DNA of 64,000 bases, taken from NCBI GenBank assembly GCA_963920575.1, contig OY986972.1:575501-639500 (forward strand), in the 5' to 3' direction. Each line of letters opens with the position of its first letter. The first letter of the stretch is position 1. This document shows positions 41,801-53,725 of the stretch, one piece after another. Made by a program: the position numbers and the translations under genes. The notes beneath the pieces are model-generated. The model was not told where the DNA came from. It saw only the letters and a list, made by a program, of their open reading frames with translations, and ran no database searches. Origin of the DNA: Narthecium ossifragum. Taxonomy: Eukaryota; Streptophyta; Magnoliopsida; Dioscoreales; Nartheciaceae.

Positions 41801-44800
41801 AAAGTGTCTTTTATATCGTGCAGCATCTTAGTACTTCTACTTAGTGTTTTTCACTAATTTTCTTATTTGATAGCTCTAATTAAGGTGTCTTTTCTGAGGC
41901 ATCTTTCATCCAGTCTTTAGATTCACAGTTTCTATTTTTCATGGGAGTTATTTGTCCAATGGTTGCTATATGATGATGTCTCTCTCTTAAACCCCCCCTT
42001 TTGTGCTATGCATCTTCTGAACACAATTTGTTTATACCTAAATGCTTGTATACTTTGGAGTTGGGATCTCACTGTTTCATTTGCCCACGTCATGTTTTGG
42101 CTTTGAATTTGTCATGTAAAGTTAGTTATTGATTCGTGGCTCGAATGTTTGCATTGTAACATTGAAATTGTTTTGTTAATTTAAGACTCTTTTTGAAATA
42201 GGATGGTGGACCTATTGAAGTTACAGGCTCACCAACTGAGAAGGCCATCCTTTCTTGGGGGGTCAAGGTACGCTGTTTTTGTGTTTTCTCCTTAGGCTCA
42301 GGAACTTCTCCTCATGATTGGTTATTTTATTTCTTTGTAGTTGGGAATGAAATTTCGTGAAGTGAGATCCAAATCTTCCATTCTCCAAGTCTTCCCTTTC
42401 AATTCAGAAAAGAAACGTGGTGGCGTGGCCATACATGTGGTAAGTAATGGTGCTTTTACATATAAGATAATCTCTCTATTCCTAAATCTGTCTGGTAGAT
42501 TTTGGCAAACTTATGCTCTTTCTTTATTTTTATATAAGCATGCTACTGCACATGTATCTGATTTTGAAGGATCTCTTTAAATTACATGATGTAGAATTTA
42601 ACCTATATGAAAATGGAAGGAGACTGAAATCGTTGATATTCTAGTTGCATTTCTATTGATATGTATTGTTAGATAGCAGCAATACATCCAAAATGCTGTT
42701 ATAACATATTGTGGATCACCAAACAACTGGAACTCAACGTTGATGCAAATATGCTGAATAATTTTAATTCTCGGAAAAAAATCAAGATAATTTTGTCAAT
42801 ACTTACTGAACATTATTCATTTTTTATTTAATCATTGTCCAAAAAAGTCGGAAGTATCTTTCCTGGTTGTGTAACTTTTATTTGTGTTTAGATTGTGGTC
42901 TTAGTGGTTTGAGCTTCTCTTCACTGTAAGTCATTTTGTGGTGTTTTTCTGCTTACAATTCCAGGGAGATTCTGAGGTTCATATCCATTGGAAAGGAGCA
43001 GCTGAGATGGTCCTAGCATCATGTACTCACTGGCTCGATGCAGATGGTGAGGATTCTTTGGAACATCAAATGACTCCAGACAAGGTAACTTTGTCCAATC
43101 CATTATTTTCTTATTTGCTTTCAGACCAATCTCTGATCTATTTTGTCATTGCAGATGAATGCATTTAAAAAATCTATTGGAGATATGGCAACGGCTAGCC
43201 TTCGCTGTGTTGCCCTTGCCTATAGAGTATACGATTTGGAAAAAGTTCCAAGTGAGGGAGAGAGAGATAGCTGGGTGTTGCCTGAGGATCACCTGATTCT
43301 GCTTGGGATTGTGGGGATAAAGGTGCGTGCTGATATCAACTCATGCATCATTGAATTGGTTTCTATCAAGTGCTCATGCATAGGCTTTGGCACAATGTGA
43401 GTAGGGTCAAATAGCCATGGATTTCTGTGCCGGTCGGTACAGGTTGCATGGACCTATACTTATGGTGCCAGCAAGATATTGACACAATACGTCTTTTGTC
43501 GGCACACCCTGTGCCCACGGTTGCCATGCTAACCTGCCAGTGGCACAGTTATCCATGCAACTAGCTATTTCATTTTGCAAGGAAATAAGTTGTGTTGTAA
43601 AAATTTAACTGACAGCATAAGGTTCCCAGTGGAGTTTTTTCCCCTTGTTAAATGCTTTCTGTACGAAAGCAATGGCAATTGTCATCAAGGAGATGCAACT
43701 GCTTAGCATTGTGTTTAACAACTTATCTCAACGTTGCATTTTTATCTATTGCAAAGTTCCTGGGGCTTTTCCTATAATTCTTGTATGAAATAAAATCTTG
43801 CAGGATGCTTGTCGACCAGGGGTTAAAGACGCAGTACAGTTATGCGAGAATGCAGGTGTCAAGGTAGTTCATGACTTCTCGTTTGTATGATAATATGCAG
43901 TATATGCCTTTGATTTGGCAAGGGGGAATTTTCTTTTCAGGAAATTTATTCAGACTTACCTAAGCTTTTGCATTCTTTCATGAGACATCGAATTAAGGAT
44001 GCTGACAAATAACATGTTCAAAATTAGGCATAGTTATTGGTGAAGGGATTGTATTCCAACATTTTGTTTGTGATCTGTTGCAAGATGAATTCATGCAGCT
44101 AAATAAATTGCGGGCATTACAAAGATCAGTTGGCTGCATGCTTACAGTAGCCATTCATAGAATTTTCTAGGACATCTATTTTCAGTTCATGATGCATTTT
44201 AGCCAGTTACGGATTATGCATCCTATGGGTAAGAGCTCCTAATCATAATATCATACAACTCCAAGGATTCATTTCTCTTTAAGAAAATTAGATTGAAATG
44301 TACGCGTAAAACCTTAAATGTCCTTGTCTTTCTTGAGTGCATCCCTCTCCAAACAATTCAAATTTCTTCATAAAATCTTTGAATGTCCTTGTCTTTCTTG
44401 CGGTCATTGCTGCCAGAAAAAATATCGCACTTGTAAGTGTATGTCTAAGGATCCGTCTATCTCTGACTATCTTTTGATGCGCTGATTACGCCATGGAGTG
44501 ACTCTCTTAATTGTGAATTGCATTCATTTGCCATTTCTTACTTATCTGGGTCTGACATGTTCTTTTTGACTCGTGTAACTTTCTCTTCCCTGTTTGAATT
44601 ATCTGATCTTTGTGGGCATTTTTTGCATTGTCGTCTAACCTTGTTTCATTTTTTTGAAAATGGAAAGGTACGGATGGTCACCGGAGATAATCTTCAGACG
44701 GCGAAAGCAATAGCTTTGGAATGCGGCATACTCGACTCTGAAGCTGATGCTACAGAGCCAAATCTTATAGAGGGGAGAGTATTTCGTGCGTTATCTGAAA

Positions 44801-47800
44801 AATCAAGAGAAGCTATTGCAGATAAAATATCTGTATGATACAATTATCCTTTTTCTCAATTTTTACATACTAACTGATCATTTGTAGGAATCTGAAATTA
44901 TTTTTGGCATGGGAAAAGATAGATTTAAAGGCATTTGGAAGGAAAAACTCCAGAAATTCTGGTTTTGGTTATGTACACCTAAGACATATGCATATATTGG
45001 TGGAGATGCGTTGACTACGATACGCTCATTTGCTAACATTTTGCACACAACAAAGCACGTATGGATTATGTATCTTATAAATGTGAGTTAGAGTTATAAA
45101 TGGGAGTTGGAGTCAAAGTATGTTATTTTGTTGCCACTCCTTATGCTGCCATTTTGTTTATGTCCATTAGGCCCTGTTAAGGAGCCATGCTCTTTTTCTT
45201 TGTTTTTACCGTTTGTGAAGGAAGAGATTTCTCTGTGGATATGTATTTCCTCCTTCAAACAATTTTCCTAGGAGTTTATTTCTATGTGAACCTCATTTAT
45301 AGGTAATGGGAAGGTCTTCTCCCAATGACAAGCTGCTTCTTGTTCAAGCATTGAAGAGAACAGGTCATGTTGTTGCTGTCACAGGGGATGGCACAAATGA
45401 CGCCCCTGCCTTACATGAGGTATGGTATATCCAGTTTTCTGGTTACTGATTTATTAAAAAGCATGATCTCAGATTGTAAAAGGTATGGGATTTGATTGTT
45501 TACATATATTCTGGATTTTAGGCAGATATTGGTCTTGCTATGGGAATTCAGGGAACTGAGGTTGCCAAAGAAAGCTCTGACATTATTATCCTGGATGACA
45601 ACTTTGCATCAGTTGTAAAGGTTAGACATGACGATGGAATACTCATATTGTAACAATTAGATGGATGGGAAGTATTTGTATGAGCTTGTTTTTATCTTCT
45701 TCTTTTTTTTTAGGTTGTTCGTTGGGGCCGTTCTGTGTATGCAAATATACAGAAATTTATCCAGTTCCAGCTAACGGTCAACGTTGCAGCCCTAGTGATT
45801 AACGTTGTTGCTGCTATAAGTTCAGGGGAAGTGCCCCTGAATGCTGTCGAGGTGCGTATGAGTTTCTTTGCCAGTTCGCCGAACATGGCAAATATTCAAT
45901 TAGAAGCTAATAGAAAATAGAATGCACTATATCTGCTTTGTTATTTTTGTTGGTAGGTGCATTTCTTGTTGTATTAATTGCTCAGTCAAAATCTGACTTG
46001 ACATCATTTGCCTGTTATCCTGTTTTCTTCATAACTAATTAGATTCTCTATTCTGTTTTGAACAGCTTCTATGGGTCAACCTGATTATGGACACTCTCGG
46101 AGCATTAGCACTAGCCACGGAACCACCGACTGATCATCTAATGAAAAGACCTCCTGTTGGTCGGAGGTTTGAAATCCTTTTATTTCTTCGTTCATGCGTG
46201 TTTGAACTCACCCAATACCCTTATTAAGGAGCCACCATTATTCACATCTAAGACATCTTTATGACATAATGAAGAAGCTCACTGCTTTTTACTCTTGGGT
46301 ATGCGTGGAGTTTCTTAACAAGTAAAGATATGATGGTGCTTCAGAGTTTAAACATTGTCTTAATAGTAAAAGTATTTTTTATGAGAGAACATGTGGCAAT
46401 TTTCAAAGTAGAAAATAATTACTACATGTATTTTATAAAATTACGTGATAGTATGTGTCGATGTATATGTCAATTCGTTGGAGAAGTAGTAAGAAGAGCC
46501 TACCCTTCGAGTGCATGTAGATATGGTCTGTATCAGGCCATCCTATTGCTCATCTTTGAGTTATTTGAACCTGGTCAAATGGAGAATTTCAACTTGTAGT
46601 GCTGCTAGTTTGCCATGATTGGAACTCCTAGTCCTACAGCAATGCAGACTTATTTACTGCTCTTCTTTTACGAGTATAGTGATGTATTTCTTAGATACTT
46701 TATTCCAAGTCATAACATCCTCTCTGGTGTTTTCATTTCTTGACTTGGCTCGACTGCGGTATCTATTTTGACAGGGAACCTCTGATTACAAATATCATGT
46801 GGAGAAATCTGTTGATACAGGTAAACATTGTTTCTTGCATTAATATTGTCAATCTCTACTCCTTTTTAACTGGTAATTTGTCTGCATTGAAATTATTCCT
46901 GATTGATTGGTCCTGAGGAAATGCAGGCTACATATCAAGTGGTCATCCTTCTTATACTTAACTTTGGTGGCCGTAGTATTTTGCACTTGAAGAATGAGCC
47001 CAGAGACCACGCGGACAAAGTGAAGAATACCTTCATTTTTAACACTTTTGTCCTTTGCCAGGTAAGTTGGATTAAATTCCCACAAATTTAGCTACAAAGT
47101 AGCTGCATTTCTTATTAGCTTGAGCATAGAATGTTTTGCTCTCCTGCTTCCAGTAGGTTGGAGTTTTTTTTTTTAATTACATTTTTTTGATGTCATAGTG
47201 AAGACTATTCTTTGAGTTTAACATGCATTCCTCTCTTGGACTCCTGTACTAAAAACTAGTTTCCCCTATTGTTGCATCTCATTGAGCTCCAGTTGTTTTT
47301 TAATGAGTTCTTTTCTCTCTTTTAGGTTTTCAACGAGTTCAACGCTAGGAAACCAGATGAGGTGAATATCTTCAGTGGCATTACAAGAAACCGGCTCTTT
47401 ATGGGGATTGTGGGAATGACTGTTCTGCTTCAGGTAGAGAAGAGTGGACTTTTAAGAGAGATGTGTCTTTACATTCTTATGTCGATTGTGACCAGTCCCA
47501 ATGGTACTGTTTCCTGTAGGCAATGATCGTTGAATTCCTCGGAAAGTTTACTAAGACTGTCAAGCTTAGCTGGGAGCTGTGGCTGGTATCCATTGCTCTT
47601 GGTTTTGTCAGGTATTTTTTACTGAACATTCAGCAGCTTGGGATTTTTGCCTAATGCGTTAGAATTGATGCTTATATGGCCATGTAGCAGTCATGGGACG
47701 ATAAAATTCGTAGTAACCCCAGTTTAATTCTCCATTTCACACAATCAAATTATCTGATTGTGTAAATGAGTCCCACCTAAAAATGCAAATTTAATCCGTG

Positions 47801-48356
47801 TGCCACTTGGCTAAGTACCCCTACTGCAGGAAATCTAGTCAGCAGTTTTGAAGACTAATGTGGTAATATTTGTTCTTGGCCAACAGCAAAGAACAAAGTA
47901 CCTCAAAATCTTACTTTATAGGACATCATCTCTGTCATACTCTCCTAAACAACAAAGTCAATAGGCTCAATTATTGTTTCCGCATGTATGAACAGTTGAT
48001 AAACCCCAGTTTTATCTGATAGTAGGCAAGACTTTGCTGGGCATGGTTTTCTTTCAAGCCATACAACGACCGTTATTTTATATTTTGTCCTTCTCTTATC
48101 ACATAATCACCATGAAATTGTCTATCTATTTCAGCTGGCCTTTGGCCTATGTGGGGAAGTTGCTTCCGGTTCCCAAAACCCCTGTCGCAGAGTTTTGCCG
48201 GAGATGCTGTCGAAGAGAACACCCAGGTCCTATTCACTTCACGATATTCTCGCCTTTTTTTTTTTTGGAACCCCTCCAAACTGCAGTTCATGACTTACCT
48301 TTCCTACTTCTCATGCAGAAAACGAGCCCCAAACCCAAGGTGACTCCGCCGTTTAG
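35891..48356 (+). CDS. ACA: autoinhibited plasma-membrane-type Ca2+-ATPase (P2B), ACA8/9/10 group
   Basis: 34 coding exons join in phase to 1088 residues: 35891-36043, 36863-36979, 37059-37104, 37759-37871, 37956-38087, 38171-38260, 38683-38752, 38856-38926, 39009-39092, 39181-39258, 39334-39405, 39555-39638, 39717-39799, 39892-40000, 40080-40135, 40225-40267, 40343-40426, 41413-41550, 42202-42267, 42341-42439, 42965-43084, 43155-43322, 43804-43863, 44668-44832, 45303-45419, 45522-45620, 45714-45851, 46066-46166, 46775-46820, 46927-47061, 47326-47433, 47520-47611, 48135-48226, 48319-48356. Seen: N-terminal calmodulin-binding/autoinhibitory helix from W50 ([20 protein letters not shown]); TGES at 313; PEGLP in M4 at 443; phosphorylated Asp486 in DKTGT; KGAAE at 606; [17 protein letters not shown] at 794; M6 [17 protein letters not shown]. 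The pump exports Ca2+ using ATP and is relieved by Ca2+-calmodulin. Length and exon number suit the ACA8/10 branch. No breaks are seen. Confidence 0.97.
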
Positions 48357-49384
48357 ACAGCGATCCAACGAAGTTATTTTGAAGTCGATGGTCTTTTTTC
48401 TCACAGAAGATAGCACACATCCAACCTGTAACTACAAACTAATGTTCTGGTAATCCTGTGTCGTGTTTAAGTACTTATGTTTTGGTTCCCCTGTATTTTT
48501 ATCATAGAATGGGATCACGGTTTTAGGTTTACCATGCTCTGTTTTTTTAACGCCAAAGGGTTGACGAATTGCAACGTTTGCTAATCTAACTCTGAGATCG
48601 ACGTGAAAACATTACAGAGCTTTAAAATTCGGGCACGGAGGTCTATAATTCATGTGCTCTTGTTTTGTCTTGATCGTTGCTTCCAGAAGTCAGCTCAGCA
48701 GTACCTTTGGATCAATCAATTGCCTATGACGTGCTACCTCCTGCATCGTACGGGTACTTTGTGTACTATGCTGGTCAACGGTCGCCACTAGGAATTCTAT
48801 CATTGTGTGCCATTAAATCGACTATTATAGTGCCACTATCGTCCTACTAAATTATTGTTAATATTATTATTATTATTAGTTGAGCACTTCATTACAAAGC
48901 ATCGCTAGGGCGAATATTGAGGTTGTATCCAGTGTATTAGTAGGTGTCACGCAATATAATTAAGTTCTTGGAAGAAGAACCAGGATGTGCTGCTAGTGAG
49001 CAGGAATCATCCCCTTCTTTAATGTGAATTAGTTGTGTATCCTTCAGAAAGATTTGATTCCAAATGTTGTCCCGAGGAGGATCAGACTGTGGAATGGGGT
49101 TTTTTAAACATACAAAGGGTCCCAATTAGTCTCTGTTCCCGAAAAATTTATTCATAGTGTTATTTCTTGAATCTTCTTATTTACAAGAAGTTACATGATT
49201 TGAAAGTTACGGCAATAGCCAAAGTAGACGGCAGGAGATTAAAAAAAAAACCTAAAATACCCTTCATAATTGAGATTTTTAAAACAATAAAATTTGGATT
49301 TTGAAGTCATTTTGTGCTATGGTTAGTCTCTTACTATGGTTAAAAGTTATCTTTATGAGGCAGGGGTGGTCTAGGGTGGAGGTG
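48357..49384. other. ACA 3'UTR and intergenic
   Basis: The first several hundred bases are probably 3'UTR. An (ATT)n-like run is at about 48862-48880. No other gene. Confidence 0.5.
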
Positions 49385-49940
49385 GTTAGTGATGGCAACG
49401 GGGCGGATCGGGGCGGATATTGGAAATACCATACCCGTCCCCGCACTCCTCCGCCCATACTATAACCGCCCATTCCCCGCGCGGATAATGGGGATCGCGG
49501 ACCATAATCATCCCCGCGGGTACGCGGATATTACCCGTAATCCGCGGTTATCCGCAAAACCTAAAAAAATCATTCAATTAGCATTAAGCCTCTAAAATCT
49601 AAATCTAAATTCATCAAACTATCATCAACATTCGGTCTCTAAAATCTAAATCCACAAACACTCATAAACAATTAGTCTTTATTAGAGTATTATTACAAAA
49701 ATAGACTCTTTAAAATCCACCAAATCAACATTTAGTGGCGGGGCGGGGTGGATATGCGGGGTGGATAGCGGGGCGGATATTACCCAATATCATAATCCGC
49801 CCCGTCCCCGCGCGGATTTTAAATTTGAAAACAATTATGTAAATACCAGATTTTCCAGGAATATATATATGTAACAAAAGTAAACCCCCGGAATTCCGCC
49901 CCGGCCCGTTTATTCCCGGATGGGCCGTTCCCATCCCGCC
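49385..49940. mobile_element. hAT-like GC-rich element, boundaries approximate
   Basis: The left end TTAGTGATGGCAACGGGGC and the reverse complement of the right end TTGGCGGGATGGGAACGG look like a diverged terminal pair. Inner copies of GGGGCGGATATT and their complements fill both ends, while the middle (49555-49730) is AT-rich with repeated CTCTAAAATCTAAAT. An 8-bp target duplication was not found, so the right boundary may be wrong. Confidence 0.4.
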
Positions 49941-49943
49941 AAC

Positions 49944-50259
49944 CCACGTGGCACAAACCAGATAGACCGTTGACGTTCCCCGTAACATCCACGTACGATG
50001 ACGTCAGCTCCCACGTGTCATCTTGTCCGGTACAGCCCGTACGCACTTGGCGGTACATGAACCACCAGCAAGCGTGCGTTTCATCACTCTGTGTCTCCAT
50101 AATTCACGGGTCTTTTCGGCACGTTATTAGAATAGGTCAGCCATGTTGGATGTATAAAAGGTTCCTTTCTTCGTTTTATTGATTTTAGTGCTAATTTTCC
50201 TGTCCAAGTTAAGTTGATGGTGTAGAGAGTAGAGAGAGAGAGAGAGAGAGAGAATCACG
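49944..50259 (+). promoter_or_regulatory. promoter and 5'UTR of the PIRL gene with clustered bZIP sites
   Basis: CCACGTGG at 49944-49951 (G-box), ACGTACG near 49991, palindromic TGACGTCA at 49999-50006 and CCACGTGTC at 50011-50019 (ABRE-like) lie within 80 bases. A TATA box TATAAAAG is at 50153-50160, about 100 bases before the ATG. A (GA)n tract (about 50226-50252) is in the leader. Such ACGT clusters are known targets of bZIP/bHLH factors in stress or light responses. Confidence 0.6.
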
Positions 50260-51896
50260 ATGAGGTTGGATGGGAGCAGGGGAAGGACGGTGGTGGCGGA
50301 GGGGGAGACGGAGGAGGGGGACAAAGCCCAGAAGGTAGACTTGAGTGGCATGTCTCTAGATTTCATCCCTAACGCTTCTGTCAATCTAAGTGTCATTACA
50401 AAGCTTGATCTTTCCAACAACAATCTGGAGGTATGTATCCTCTCTTGTTTTCTCTATGAATATTTATAAATGGTATCTTGCCAATGATGATTCCGTGAAG
50501 AAGATAACATGGTGAAATCTGGTAATTTTTGCAAAAAAAATAGAAAAGGTTTGATTTTTTGCAATGTATATAGACCATTACAATAAGAGTATTGAGGTTC
50601 TCTGTGTGTTTGATATGGAACATCTGGCTGTTCTTGGATTTCCTCAGAGAATTTATGATCGTTCGAAATTTAGGACAAGATGGTCCTTGAGAGAGACCGA
50701 CCTTATTAGTTTCTGTTCATAGATCTTGCTAAAAATTATCACCAACAATTGTCCCAATATCAATTAGGGTGATCATGGGGAAAAGGATGAATTAAATAAC
50801 ATTTGTTATGGTATTCTAACAGATCAAGATGCATTAGCCTTGTGTATCTTTCTGATCATAAATATGTTCGCTTGATTTAATTGTCGATCGCCGGCGGCGG
50901 ACGGACGAGCAGACGATCCCGGAGTCTGTGACTGCTCGTCTGCTGAACGTGGTGGTGCTGGACATCCACTCGAACCAGCTCAAAGTGCTGCCCAACTCTA
51001 TCGGCTGCCTCTCCAAGCTCAAGGTCCTCAACATCTCCGGCAACCTCCTGGAGTCCCTCCCCAAAACCATCGAAGATTGCCGGTAACACCAACCAATCGA
51101 ATCCATCTCTCTTTTTGCCATCATTCTTAGTTTGACGCAGAAGTCTCGATAGAATTTTTTCGAATAAATGTGGAATTAATTAACTAACAGAGCTCTGGAG
51201 GAGCTGATTGCCAACTTTAACAAGCTGACAAAGTTGCCGGAGACGATGGGGTTCGAGCTGATCAACCTCCGGAAGCTGTCCGTGAACTCGAACAAGCTGG
51301 CATTCCTCCCCTACTCCACCTCCCACATGACCAACCTCCGCGTGCTCGACGCCCGGCTCAACTGCCTCCGGTCACTCCCCGACGGCCTCGAGAACCTCAT
51401 CCGGCTAGAAATCCTCAACGTCAGCCAGAATTTCTACTACCTTCAATCCCTCCCGTACGCCGTCGGACTGCTGATCTCATTGGTCGAGCTGGATATCAGC
51501 TACAACAAGATCGCCGTCCTGCCGGACTCCGTCGGCTGCCTGGTGAAGCTCCGCAAGCTCCACGCCGAGGGAAACCCCCTCGTCTGCCCGCCGATGGACG
51601 TCGTCAAGCAGAGCGTGGAGGCCGTGCGCGAGTTCTTGTCGGAGAGGATGAGCAGAGGGGCGGCGGCGGAGCCGCCGTCCTTGAGGGGGAAGTCGTGGCT
51701 GAGGAAACTGGCGAGGCTCGGAACCTTCAGCGGCGGCGGCGGCGTGGGGCCGCACACGAGACTCAGGGATGAGACCGACGGGTTCTTGCTGTCGGACTAC
51801 CGGTCGATCAATGGGCTGGCGTCTCCGAGGTACACCGGCATGTTCTCCCCTCGCCGGCTGTTCTCTCCGCGGCGGTCCTCCACACCCAGAAGGTAG
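50260..51896 (+). CDS. PIRL: plant intracellular Ras-group-related LRR protein (PIRL)
   Basis: Three exons, 50260-50430, 50913-51082 and 51191-51896 (TAG), encode 348 residues. After an acidic N-terminus come about nine leucine-rich repeats of the LDLSNNNLE / [19 protein letters not shown] type, without signal peptide or membrane segment, then a basic, Ser/Pro/Arg-rich tail ([20 protein letters not shown]). Repeat style and intracellular form match the PIRL family, related to animal SHOC2-type Ras-binding LRRs; the short form resembles the PIRL6/7/8/10-like subgroup. Role: probable protein scaffold; some Arabidopsis members act in pollen and gametophyte development. Exon 2's acceptor follows an unusual purine/GC-rich stretch (ACGGACGAGCAG) rather than a pyrimidine tract. 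The third exon is very GC-rich. Confidence 0.9.
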
Positions 51897-52519
51897 AGTG
51901 CATCAGGTCAAACACTTGGCTTATGGCTCCTTTTTCTTAATTTTGTGGCTGTGGATCTTGCATGGTTTAATTTGTGGAGCTTTAGTTGAAAGAAACTCTG
52001 TTCAGGGAGTGGTTGTTCCTATATATATACTTACAAACTTTGAATTTTGGATGTGGTTTGATATCTTCATAGGATTGCTCTTGGCTTTGTATAGGGTCCT
52101 TTCTTGTATCTTTGATTTTCCCAATGGATAAATGCTTAATTCCAGTGATGATTTTAATCGTTTCATTTCTGAAACCTTGGTTTATTTTACTACAATTTCG
52201 TTGATGATGACAAGAGCTCAAGCCTTTAATAAACTGTTTGAAGGAAGTTTAACTAATCAAACTCATCTTTTCTAATCAGCTGAAGCTTTTGAGACAAGTG
52301 GTCACTTATTAATTCAATATTCACATGACAACAACGTTTATTTGCAAGAAAAAAATAGACCTTAAATTGTGCAACTAAATGACCACTTACAAATGGATGC
52401 TTAAAATTGTTGTCACAAATTGCCAACCAAAGTTGCAGAAGAATGGGATGCTTGACAGTAACCTGGTGTGATTTTTTGTTCTTTGCTCAAGCAATTAATT
52501 AATGCTCTCAAAAGCCATG
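51897..52519. other. convergent 3' regions of PIRL and PTRHD1
   Basis: AT-rich non-coding DNA between the two stop codons. Both 3'UTRs should end here; nothing else seen. Confidence 0.6.
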
Positions 52520-53217
52520 TCACTTGCAGAGCCTGAGCTTCTTGAAGTAAGCCGCCACCTCCGAGCGCCGGTATGGCCGGGTGGCGATGCAGGTGGCGAT
52601 GTTTTCCGGCTGCTCGATCCACACCTTGTGCTCCACCCCTCCGGCCGCTAGCTTCTCCGCCAAGCTCCTCATCTGCGCCTCCCCCTTCACTTCCAGCGTC
52701 ACCTAATAATAACACCACACCATATAGTTGTTTAGATCCCAGGCTCCTAGCTATATATATATATATATATATGATGGTCTTATGTGAGGCAAATGGTCGA
52801 GCGGACCTTGTGCATGGAGTCGATATTGGCGGGGGCGACGTAGGCGGCCGTGTCGGGGTGGTCGCGGTGGGCCCAGACGGCAGCCACGGCGGCGTGACAA
52901 CCCTGGGCCACGATGCTGCCCAGTGGCCACTTGTCGATCAGGTCTCGACGGAGCACAACGTACTGCACCACCACCTCTCCACTGCCGTCCACTTCCTCTC
53001 CCGTCACCGGCGCCACCGCATCCGGAGTCGTTGTGTCGATGGTGGTGGCGGTGGCGGTGGGGGAGGCGCTCATCGTACTGGAGAGGCGAAAGGTGGGGGC
53101 TTTAACCTTCCTAGAGGTGGTGGTGGTGAAGGGGAGGAGTGTGAGAAAGGTGGTACGTGCCAACGAGCTACTACTAATGTAGGATGATGGGAAGCAGGCG
53201 GGGAGCAGCGAGAGCAT
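52520..53217 (-). CDS. PTRHD1: PTRHD1-like peptidyl-tRNA hydrolase 2 family protein
   Basis: Two exons on the minus strand, 53217-52807 and 52702-52520 (TGA), give 197 residues. The PTH2-like domain starts at about residue 84: VVQYVVLRRDL, then the GSIVAQGCHAAVAAVW helix equivalent to the PTH2 active-site helix, then HPDTAAYVAP, and in exon 2 KVWIEQPENIATCIATRPY and an end RSEVAAYFKKLRLCK. This matches PTRHD1, which lacks the typical C-terminal part of bacterial/archaeal Pth2, so true hydrolase activity is uncertain. The first 48 residues are rich in Ser/Thr/Arg/Leu and poor in acids, like an organellar targeting peptide. A second in-frame Met at residue 49 would give a cytosolic form. An (AT)n run lies in the intron. 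Confidence 0.88.
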
Positions 53218-53725
53218 CTCTTTTTGGGCTGGAAGCCTGGAAGTGGAAGCTAAGCGGCTAATATCTCTTACGCTAACTCCATTCGATTCATGTATGTTTA
53301 GATACGGTCCAAAAGCTTTCGGCCCAAATCTGGCCCATGGAAAGATCCGGAACAAACTCTATTGTACGTTAGTACTCTCACACGTCATCAACCTCGTGTT
53401 CTCCATGACTGCCGCTTTAAACCTCAGACGGCGGGCCCCATTTAAAGATTTTAAAGGGGCCCGTTTGGCAGCTTTGTCTTGGCTCACATGCTACTGTTTC
53501 CTAGGGCCCAAACGAGAGCGGAGCAGCTAACCTCCTGGTGGTGACCCCATCCCGTAGCGCCGCTTGCGAGTTGTGCGACACGTTGGGGGTGTCGGTGAGC
53601 GGACGGCGAGGCGCGACTGTCTCAATTCCTCCGCCATCTCGCGCTCCCCGACAACCACTGACGCGGTGTCGCCTTCTCCAAGATCCCAGAGTCGCGTCAC
53701 CGCTGTCCTTCCTAGCCGGGTAATC
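53218..53725. promoter_or_regulatory. PTRHD1 upstream region
   Basis: Minus-strand promoter area. Contains GGCCCATG and GGGCCCAAACG (site II-like) sites near 53333 and 53500, in keeping with a translation-related gene. No further gene is supported. Confidence 0.4.
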
